Assembly (NCBI RefSeq): GCF_901000735.1
Contig: NC_081549.1
Span: 620,001-684,000 of the forward strand
Reading direction: 5' to 3'
Length of the DNA stretch: 64,000 nucleotides
Source: Corylus avellana
Lineage: Eukaryota; Streptophyta; Magnoliopsida; Fagales; Betulaceae
Positions within the stretch are counted from its first letter, which is position 1. Each line of letters opens with the position of its first letter. The position numbers and the translations under genes were made by a program. Positions 53,841 through 64,000 of this stretch are shown here, in pieces. The notes below the pieces were generated by a model. It was not told the origin of the DNA and searched no databases. It saw only the letters and a list, made by a program, of their open reading frames with translations.

Positions 53841-55735
53841 GCATTTTAAAGGGTAGCGTTGTTTAAATGTGGCGCACCTTGAAATCTTCAAAACTTTCCA
53901 TGAAGGGATATATGGAAAGCAGCTGATCCTTAATATCAGCTAGTACTGGATCAGTGCTCCAGCCAGAGAACAATGATGGGTTATTAATGGCTAGGATAGT
54001 AACCAAACAATCACCTTCAATGACGAGAGAGTGGCAACCATAAGAGAGTGCTAACCTCACAGCTAGAGCATTCCCAGCAGACTCCTTATAAGGGAGTCTG
54101 TTCCCTAAATTTAGGGAATATGTCTAAAAAATCGCAAAAAACGTCCCACAGCAGATTTCCTATATGGTTCCCTAAACCATCAGCTGCTACAGTTGAACCC
54201 AATGTTTTAGGTTCAACTATAGCGATCCAAAGGCTTATTAAATTGAAAAAAAACTCTTTCTCTCTCCTGTCAGCCCAACTCTCAACGCATCCTCTTTCTC
54301 TTTCCTGTCAACACGTCATCCCTCTTTGAACACAACCTCTTGCTGCAAAAACTCCATCTTCTTCAACCTCTCAACTTTCATCCATGTTCGACACAAGGTA
54401 CAGAGGAGACCAAAAAGAGAGAACGTTCAAGATTGAGAGAGAATGGTGAGCGTTCTGTTCAAGCCGAGAGAGAGAGAGAGAGAGAGAGAGACTGAAGAAC
54501 GGTGGTTGAGCCACCGTCGTCGTGCAGTGGGCAGCTCCTGGACAAAGCTGAACCAGCCCCCTTCCGGCGAGATGAAAAATCAGGAAAAAAAAAAAAAAAG
54601 AACAGGAAAAATATTCGCATCTTCGTTTTCCTCCGTTTCTTGGGACCCAAACAGAGAACTCGGAGAAGATGAGACGATGCAACAAAAACCCAGACCGATC
54701 AAGACCCAACAGAAACCGATCAAAACCCAACAGAAACCCAGACCGATCAAACCAAACTTCAAGGTTCTCATATATGCTGGCAGAGAGGGAAATAGGTGCT
54801 GCAGCTGGAAGGGAAAGAAAGGAAAGAAGAAGACGGAGATGAGATGAGATGAGATGAGATGAGAGAGAGAAATCATATATGCTCACCAGACTTCACCATT
54901 CAAGGAGATCAAGAGAGTGAGATGGAGATGAGTGAGGCAGAGAGGGAAATAGGTGCTGCGGCTGGAAGGGAAAGAAAGGAAAGAAGAAGACGGAGATGAG
55001 ATGAGAGAGAGAAAGAAAGGTTAAATTAAAGGAATAAAATATAAAAAAGGTAAAATAAAAATAATAATATTTTAATGGTATAAGGAAGCATTAAGGAAAG
55101 CTATTGGGGTGCAAATTGATATAGGGAAGCAAAAAGTAGTTTGAATTCTTAAACTTAGGAAAGATGACCGGGTAGCTGCTGGGAATGTTCTAACAAGGCT
55201 GCATGGGCCTCGCCCAAATTGGCTTCCATAGAAGGAAGCTTGAGGGGGTTCACAACAAGGAAATCCCCTTGGTGATTTTTGAGAGTAGCTATTGCCACAG
55301 CAAAAGAAGGCCCAATAGCCACATCAAAATTCACTTTATAAGAACCCATAGGAGGAGGGGCCCATAACATGGACTCAAGAGACATCACTCCAAGCTGAAA
55401 GGTGATGCCTAATGGTGGACTTGGCTACCTTGAGGATTACTTGAGGATTCGGTTGAGTCCCTACATGAATCAGTTTATTCCTAGCCATCCAAATGTGATC
55501 TAGCAACACCAAGGCTGAAATCTGAAAATTATGAACTTCATCCACATGAATGCCCAAAGAGGACTGAGGCCGAAGCAAGGCCTTAGTCCATACCTCAATT
55601 GGCTAGGAGGAGAATGACGTAGTGTTTAGGGGCCAATTGGAGCTAAACCACCAGAGTCTTGCAAAAAGGCCGCTCAGAAAGATATGCTGCATAGTCTCCG
55701 GGAGACCAAGACAAAAGGGCAGGTTGTCTTGTTCC
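53841..55735 (-). pseudogene. Decayed LINE C-terminal region (zf-RVT and RNase H), split by a TIR element
   Basis: Read on the minus strand from 55735: LPFCLGLPETMQHIFLSGL and LWWFSSNWPLNT (zf-RVT type), then FQISALVLLDHIWMARNKLI, then WAPPPMGSYKVNFDVAI and LKNHQGDFLVV and LGEAHAALL of an RNase H domain. After the inserted element (54066-55190) it resumes LAVRLALSYGCHSLVIEGDC and ILAINNPSLFSGWSTDPVL. Stops and frame changes (for example at FSS*PIEVW and RHI*) show it is dead. This is the plant 'ribonuclease H protein At1g65750-like' type that derives from LINEs. Confidence 0.78.
54066..55190. mobile_element. TIR DNA element (1,125 bp) nested in the RNase H pseudogene
   Basis: GAGCATTCCCAGCAG (54066-54080) is matched by CTGCTGGGAATGTTC (55176-55190), a 15-bp inverted repeat with one mismatch. 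Removing it joins the RNase H frame as AALL|LAVRLALS. The shared flank is TA or TAA, which fits a Tc1/mariner- or PIF/Harbinger-like insertion; the class is not settled. The interior has an (AG)n run and a partial duplication (GGGAAATAGGTGCTGC at 54788 and 54943). No transposase is seen. Confidence 0.7.
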
Positions 55736-55749
55736 CTTGTACATATGCA

Positions 55750-55980
55750 TATAACTTTATAAATAATTTACTATTTTTTATCGGCTTAAACTTTTAAGAG
55801 AAGTGTTAAATTAACATAATATAGGTCATGATGAATTCAAACATTGTTTCTGTTATTTACTTTGCATTTTAATTAATTAAATATTTCGAAGAAGAAATTT
55901 AACCCCACGCGTGAGGAAGCGCATTAGAATATTAATTAGATTTCTTACCTCATTAAACTTCTAGAATAAATAATAATTTA
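55750..55980 (+). mobile_element. Degenerate but complete TRIM copy (LTR-internal-LTR)
   Basis: LTR 1 is about 55755-55805 (ATCGGCTTAAACTTTTAAGA ... TTAAATTAACA). The internal region has GGTCATGATGAATTCAAAC and ACCCCACGCGTGAGGAAGCG. LTR 2 begins TTAGAATATTAATTAGATTT and ends AATAATTTAA. The order matches the element around 47739-47910. It helps explain the two-LTR intron in the 19147 gene. Confidence 0.6.
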
Positions 55981-56350
55981 AAGAGAGTTTTGGCTGAATT
56001 TTGCATTGAGGTTTTCCAAATTATTATGGCTTTAATTTACATGACAATTTAAAGTTGGTACATATAACCATGTACATGATATCACGTTATTTAATTTTTT
56101 TAAAAAAGAAAGTGTTAACTTGTCTGATACACCAACTTTAAATCTTGACTATAAAATAAATACTCTTAATTTTATTTGAAATTGATATGATCATATTGAG
56201 GTATTACATTGATATATGGTTAATATATATTAATAACGAATGGCTGAGTAATGAAAGATCAAGATTTACTCAAATACTTTATATTTAATTTGTACTCAAA
56301 TTTTCATTATCCAACCATTATATATGCTTAAGTTACAAGATTTCTCTCTC

Positions 56351-56384
<34 letters not shown>

Positions 56385-56401
56385 TCTTACATATAATAGT
56401 A

Positions 56402-58169
56402 TCAATATATATGAATATCTTCTTTATCCCTCTCAAGATCAGGAACAGATAAAATATATTGATGATAGAGAAGCCATTCATCTCCATTAATGTAAGCAAT
56501 ATCCATGTAGGGAGCTGCTTCAGATTGCCCCAGTTGCTTTGCATACGAGGCCCTATATGTGTAATTTGCTCCTGCTCCCACACATTGATACTCTCCGAAG
56601 AACACCGTTCTGTATTCACAATCATATTCAACAACAGTAAACAACTTTGATACAGGAAACAAAACAAACAAGCAAAAAACAAATAATGAAGGTGATGAGT
56701 TGGTCGTGAGAGCTAAGAAAAGAAAAGCTTATTTGTGTAAAGGAAGTAAATAGGAGATTAATTAGCCACAATTACTGATCTCTTGAGGGGTCTCTCCAAT
56801 CATTCCAACCATCCGGAGCTACGACATCTGACATGTATGTTGTAGAAAACACGACAGTGGCATAAACTCCCCAAGCTCGCCCAAGCCACACTCTCCCACT
56901 TCCACTGATGCTACAATTCACAAAGGAAAAACCAGTTTGCTCATTCATCGCCTGCCTCCCATGAGCTGTGATGGCGCCGCTAATCCCGCCGGCCACTTCC
57001 TTTGCTATTGAATTAATGGTGCACCCCTGCCATGTACAAATCTTATTGCTTGGCTTAACAAGAGGGAAACTAGCAAATTAAAGCATGTTCAATTGATGGA
57101 AGGTTGTGGTACCTCATAGAGGGATCTAGCACTTCCAAAAATGAAATCAATGGATCCTTGTATGAAACATTCTACGAAATAATGCCTCCCATGGTCATCA
57201 TTTAGTGTGTCTTGGGCTCCATAAAATCCACATCCATAAAATGCAGCCCTGTCGCCTGCAATTCGAAGTGCCACTGCCTGCCCTCCAACTATTCCCTGGG
57301 ATGGCGCAGGAGCTGTGTTCTTTTCAAACAAACACAAACAAAATTCTCATAAATGGTCCGTGATTAAATTTACCTCTTTCCTATAAGTTTAAACTTGTAG
57401 AATAATTGGTGATTTAACATGTCATGCATGATCGCTTACCTTAAAGGTAATGTTGTAAGCAGTAAAGTTGGAAGCATAAACGGCTACCGAAGAGCTGTAG
57501 GCAGTCCCTCCGGTGGAATTTGCGGTGTCGTTCCATGCTATAGCTGTATTAAGATATCCCTGACCTTGAAATATCAGATTTGTTTTGTTGGCCTCCACCA
57601 CCACTTTTTCCCTGCCAACATTTGGTAAATATTCTACCTAATTATTGCTTGCAAATGTGTCTAACACGTCATTTCTCAATGCATGATGAACTCTTTGTTT
57701 TTTGACCTAATGATTAAAAAGAGAAAAGGGTTGAAAACTTTGTATGAGATAATGACCTGTATGTACCAGAATCAATGATGATGAGGGTCCTAGAGGGGCT
57801 ATTCTCAGGAACAGCATCTACTGCCTTCTGCACGCTGCTAAAATTTGCACAACCCTTCAAGTCGACTGTCAAAATGAGTGCCACTTTGTAGATGGACACG
57901 AGCCTAGACTTCCATTTTCTTGTGTCACATCTTCTCTTAGGCTTCCTCCGATGATGATGGTGGCCTCTAGACACAAAATGAGACAAAAGATCCTCCACCC
58001 CACTTTGCTTGACAACCTTATTGAAGACAGTAAGGAAGAAACTGTGTTGAGAACTAATGGTATTACTTGTAATGGAAGGAGGTGGGATAGTATAGAGCGT
58101 GATGACGATCGAAAGGAGTGCAATGGCAAAGGCAGAGAGCCAAAACAAGGTTGTTGTTTTGATTCTCAT
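56402..58169 (-). CDS. Pectinesterase (pectin methylesterase), type without PMEI prodomain, five exons
   Basis: Minus-strand exons 58169-57757, 57611-57440, 57319-57113, 57026-56776 and 56609-56402 join in frame (1,251 nt, 416 residues). A hydrophobic signal anchor lies near residues 6-27 ([19 protein letters not shown]), then a basic [11 protein letters not shown] stretch. The carbohydrate esterase 8 domain has [34 protein letters not shown] and RVWLGRAWG, giving the catalytic Gln, Gln, Asp, Asp and Arg; Ala replaces the usual Pro of LGRPW. It should remove methyl groups from cell-wall homogalacturonan. There is no inhibitor-like prodomain, as in the pectinesterase 8-like group. A TRIM-like LTR lies in the second intron. 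The tail after WLL differs from family memory and the end is less certain. Confidence 0.88.
57361..57416 (+). mobile_element. TRIM-like LTR in the pectinesterase intron
   Basis: GATTAAATTTACCTCTTTCC, TATAAGTTTAAACTTGTAG and ATTGGTGATTTAACA follow the LTR at 47834-47910. Relative to the minus-strand gene it is in antisense, as in the UGT introns, but it lies within a larger intron (57320-57439) of conventional pectinesterase position. Confidence 0.6.
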
Positions 58170-59733
58170 GGTTAATGCTCTGGTATTGAGTTAAATGTAC
58201 TGTGTTATTGAGTTTTTAAAAAAGTGGGGTTAGGATTTCATCATGTGCCAACATGGTGAGTGCTTCATGATTGACGTGTGAGGTACGAAATGTCGACACA
58301 CAGGGAAAAAGTGGAGAGATGGTAATTAGAAAGTTTGATCCAAAAGGTGATTTCGTATGGAAAGAGGGAGAAGGTAAGATGGGCAGCAATGAAGAGAGGA
58401 AAGTAGGAAGAAAAATGGGCAGCAATAAAGAAAGGAAAACTCACACGCTAAGCCAGAGAAAATAGAGCAATGATGGAAGCCACCGAAAGTGTAAGAGGGT
58501 GTGCTTGCGTTTGTTCAGGTGGTGGCTCCTTTGACTACTCCGAAACAATTCCTAACTAAGTAGTGAGATTGGGAGACTCTGACTGATTATGAAAACGACT
58601 GCTGGGAAAATTAAGTTGGGCTCTTCCTTCTTAGCGACAATACACGATTCAAGCAAGCATAAGGCATCAATGGCACCGCCCTTGTTGACGGGTGGAGTGC
58701 TAGCTTTTGGTAGCAAGAAATCTTGGCCACATGGGTTTGTCCCTCGAAGTTACTTATTATTGAAAGATTTTGAGCTGGTTAAAGCAAACATGCAATCCGT
58801 GAAGCATCTTCATATATGATAATAGATCACGATCACCCCCAAATTGGTTGGTTGGAAGGGGTCAAAGAGAGTGGTTCATCAACTCCCAATAGCCACCTTT
58901 GTGGTGACCTAGGGCAAGCCAACATTCCCTCTCTTGTCTAGCTCTTGTGCCCTAAACCATTCATTTTAAATGAACGGCTCAATTTAAAACTATTGCATCC
59001 CGTGCAATTGGTAATTTGTGCCATGGTCAAGGTTGACGCAATTATGTTTGTCAAACAGAACAAAAAGACAGTTCTTATTCAACTCTTACCACTCTGTACT
59101 TTGCTTCGATCAAAACTTCCATGGAAAGTCTTAACAGTAAAACTCTCCCGATTTTCATTTGACTGGTTACAAGCTGGAGTACTTGTGCTATGCTATATTG
59201 GTTGTGCCTTATATTTCTGGTGTTAATACTTGTCACGTTTAGGCCTTCAACAATGTTGAACATTTCTTGTCCTTACTTCCTGTTGGGCCTAATAACCCAA
59301 TACCTAGTCCATTGGCCAATCTGCCCAAGTACAGCTCTCAGCCTGAAGGATACCACACAGAATAATCTCCAATGAGGATGTGCCACATGGGCAGTGGATA
59401 CAGCAAACCTGCTATAAAAAGCAGCAAACATCTCCTTCTGGACGTTCATCTTTGGCTTTCCCAAGATTATTCTCCAAAGTAATACTAACTTAATCATCAG
59501 AGCAGCATGCGATCAACTGTTCTAGCACTTTATTTTTATTCTATTTTTTGGTTTCTTTTTTAATGGCACAAACTCTGGTTCCGCCAGGTTTTATACTCCA
59601 GTTAAAATTGGTTATCCAAAACCAAACGAGGGAAAAAAGATGAGTTCTTAAAGCAACTTAAACAGAAGAGATTTACAAAAACCAACCCAAGCGGGGAGGG
59701 AAAAGAAAAGACTTTGCATCTCTGCTTTTATAA
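58170..59733. other. Pectinesterase promoter side and unassigned spacer
   Basis: I do not recognise a gene. 59220-59510 has LTR-like composition, with a TATA-like CTATAAAAAGCAGC at 59411-59424, but no matching partner was found in the window. Several short open frames exist without family resemblance. Confidence 0.4.
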
Positions 59734-61055
59734 TCAAGTGTTGATGACTCGACATTGGCGAACCATTTTCTGAAGCATGGATGTCCCTTTGAAGGTCACC
59801 ATCTGACAGCAGCTTCTTCGGTATTTGCTAAGCTGCATCATGGTACACAGAATTGTGATGCAAGTAAAGTTCGAATGCAAGCCGAAATAGAAAGCAAATG
59901 CAGATGCATATTAGAATACCTGGTCAGGTTTCATTCTCTCAAAACCAAATTTATGATCCGTCCATATGGATTCTGCTTCCACAGCAGCCGGGAGGACAAT
60001 GCTCTTCACATTCAAGAAAGCCAGCAGCTTCTCAATGCAGGAAAACAAGATTTGGAAATAGCCCTGCAAGGCAGAGTGAGTTCCGTGACATAAAAAAAAC
60101 CAAACTTGCAGAGATATTGCAGTAGGTAAGAAATAAGAAAACTACCAGAGAAACACTGATTGTCAAAGAGCATATTCACAGTCCCAAACAGAGTTCAACA
60201 CATGCCAAAACTAATCATCATGAACATAGGAATAGGTAGACTCCAAAGGCATCTTTTTTATTTTTTATTTTTTTTATAATCACTTTCCTCCCACTGATTC
60301 TTTTATCACCACTGGTTTTCCAACTGAATTTCAAGAAAGATACTTCCATCATTTGTCCGAAACCAATAAACTATTCTAGCACCACTGATTAATTAAAATG
60401 CTAACCACAAGCATCGAGTGGTAGCATTTCAATTAAAATGCAAAACCACAAGCATCAAGTGGTAGCGAACATGTTAATCTGCCACAAGAAAAGGTGATCA
60501 AATATAATGCAGATCCTGTGAGAGCAAGCAGTACTTTAGGCAGTGCCAAAACAAGCGCTTTAATTTATAGCCAGTATTTTGCCACCAATCTTTCAACTAT
60601 AGAATTAAATTGGAACCATTTATCAAAATCTGGAACTTTGTGGATTGCTACTCTCTAAGGCAATAATCAATTCACTTCAATTAATTGTTAGATGTATTCA
60701 ATGCCACTTTTATCATGTGCTCAACTAATTAATTACTTCAGATCCAACAATTGAGGACAATATCAACTACTGCTGGGACTAATAGCAATATGGAAAAATA
60801 ATATATCAAAACCTTCAAGAAAAGAAGTATCAACACACAGCCTGGGGTGACCTTACATATATGGAAGATAGCAACAGCTAGCCTCTGAAAGATAGAACCT
60901 AGTTTCAGGAGAAGCAATTAATTTTACCACTAAGAAGCCTCCATCTAACATCAATATCATTAATGGACACTAAACCTCTCTCCTCTTGCTTAATTACCCT
61001 TTATAACATCCAAAAGAGAGTCTGGGAGCTTTTCAGGTCCTCTTACAAGCAACTT
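59734..61055 (-). pseudogene. 3' remnant of an IDM1-like PHD-finger/GNAT acetyltransferase gene
   Basis: Two clean exons on the minus strand, 60063-59920 and 59832-59734, read GYFQILFSCIEKLLAFLNVK, VLPAAVEAESIWTDHKFGFE, then LSKYRRSCCQMVTFKGTSML and QCRVINT plus stop. This is the acetyl-CoA-binding end of plant GNAT proteins with PHD fingers (IDM1 type, chromatin regulators). Further upstream, KLLVRGPEKLPDSLLDVIKG (61055-60996), then QEERGLVSINDIDVRWRLLS and IASPETRFYLSEA (about 60990-60870) match the preceding region, but with indels and stops. The exons between them and all PHD fingers are absent from the window. I infer a truncated, decaying copy; an unrecognised splice pattern is a less likely alternative. 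Confidence 0.65.
60093..60860. other. Intronic or degraded sequence of the GNAT remnant
   Basis: No exon of the GNAT family was recognised here although about 60 residues of the domain should lie between the flanking pieces. It has a small duplication, AATTAAAATGC..ACCACAAGCATC (60391 and 60433). Confidence 0.45.
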
Positions 61056-63282
<2,227 letters not shown>

Positions 63283-64000
63283 AAAGGCTACATCTTCATA
63301 TTAATAAAATTGAAGAATAACCATACATAACTGGGTGGCGGGTGGTGCCAGACCATCTTTATTGTGCTTTAAATGGAAGTTAAGAGTCGCAATGCTGAAA
63401 AGAAAATTACAAAATTAGTCTTTATTTGTAATTAGAAGAGCATATTATGGTTAATATATTATATGGGTATTTTGGTCTTTGTATTCAATGTTAAACATGG
63501 TATCAAAGCCATAACTATTGATAGCATCGCATTACTCTCTACCTTTCTTTATTATTATTATTATTTCTCTATACTTTTCCCCTCGGTGTATTTGTCTACT
63601 AATTGTGGAATTTTGATAAGTGAGCTTCATGCCCACGAATCATGATTGAGGGTAGATGGTGGTCGGCGTGTTATGTGGTGGTTGCTGACATATACGGTTG
63701 TCGGCGTGTTATAGTGATCATCGGAGAATCTGGTTTGCTTCGGCAACAATTGAGTTGATGTTGAATAGCTACCTTGTGGTCATTGATTGGGTCTATGGTC
63801 CTTGCTGTTGGTGTTGCCGGTGTGGTCTGTCGGACACTGGCGTGTTTTCGGTGAGGTATTGGGGACGATGGTCTTAGTTTGGTTACTGGTGGTTTTTTTT
63901 TTTTTTTAATCGTGATCAGGATATCCTATTCTAGAGTGGGTATAGCTTCAACCCAGTTCTCTCTTGATCCGGTTTAGTCTATTTCTATTCGGCTCTACTT
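63283..64000 (+). mobile_element. LTR retrotransposon 5' part entering at the window edge
   Basis: An AT-rich LTR end (…TTTGTATTCAATGTTAAACA, ending 63497) is followed directly by TGGTATCAAAGCC (63498-63510), a primer site for methionine tRNA. An untranslated leader follows, with repeated GGTGGTCGGCGTGTTAT-type wording (63660 and 63700), as in Copia-like elements. The left end of the LTR was not found; the protein part would lie beyond 64000. Confidence 0.6.

Noticed and set aside
54443..54847. Charged 134-codon protein (many Glu, Arg, Lys, Gln)
   Set aside because: It is produced by (AG)n and purine-rich tandem repeats within the TIR element.
59273..59497. Small minus-strand protein of 74 codons
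   Set aside because: No recognised domain; the region looks like LTR sequence with a TATA-like box.

Overview
The window is nuclear DNA of a eudicot, probably a woody rosid. It has spliceosomal introns with GT..AG borders, AT-rich spacers, a plant L1-type LINE, TRIM-like LTRs, tRNA-derived SINEs, MITEs and plant-specific gene families. A run of 100 Ns at 9773-9872 marks a scaffold gap. I had no database access; family names come from recognising conserved protein motifs, and the species is not determined.

Layout: (1) 1-15100 (+) holds the last 22 exons (830 codons) of a SHOOT GRAVITROPISM 6 / MROH1-type HEAT-repeat gene. One intron carries a LINE; others carry a long-TIR MITE, a SINE, a TRIM-like LTR and a 163-bp tandem duplication that copies a splice acceptor. 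(2) 15.8-52.5 kb (+) is a tandem array of UDP-glycosyltransferases of the UGT73 (73C-like) type. Eight are intact (starts at 16341, 19147, 32447, 34462, 37759, 40185, 45873, 50965), three are pseudogenes (21462, 28931, 42929) and one is a 3' fragment (36296). The pair 16341+19147 was duplicated as a unit to give 21462+28931, and both daughter copies are broken. (3) 53.8-55.7 kb is a decayed LINE RNase H region with a nested TIR element. (4) 56.4-58.2 kb (-) is a five-exon pectinesterase. (5) 59.7-61.1 kb (-) is a remnant of an IDM1-like PHD/GNAT gene. (6) 61.66-63.28 kb (+) is a berberine-bridge-enzyme-like oxidase. (7) The right edge enters an LTR retrotransposon with a methionine-tRNA primer-binding site.

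The most interesting signal concerns the introns of the UGT array. Five UGT genes have one intron each, at three different places. All five introns look like copies of one TRIM-type LTR in antisense orientation. A recognisable LTR copy next to a TGGTATCAGAGC primer site lies at 47834-47910. The introns are bounded by 5-bp target-site duplications (GGTAC, GGTAA, GGTAA, GCAGG/ACAGG, GCAGG/TCAGG). Paralogues without the intron keep the undivided target (GGTAA and GGTAC in the 34462 gene, GCAGG in the 32447 gene). The first target copy supplies the 5' splice site, and the element end plus the first G of the second copy supplies the 3' splice site, so splicing restores the original exon. This looks like repeated intron gain by a miniature retrotransposon in one gene cluster.

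How the genes may work together: the UGTs share the catalytic His/Asp and a 44-residue PSPG box ending in Gln, so they probably move glucose from UDP-glucose to small specialised metabolites or xenobiotics in the cytosol. The BBE-like oxidase could belong to similar chemistry, but nothing in the sequence ties it to the UGTs.
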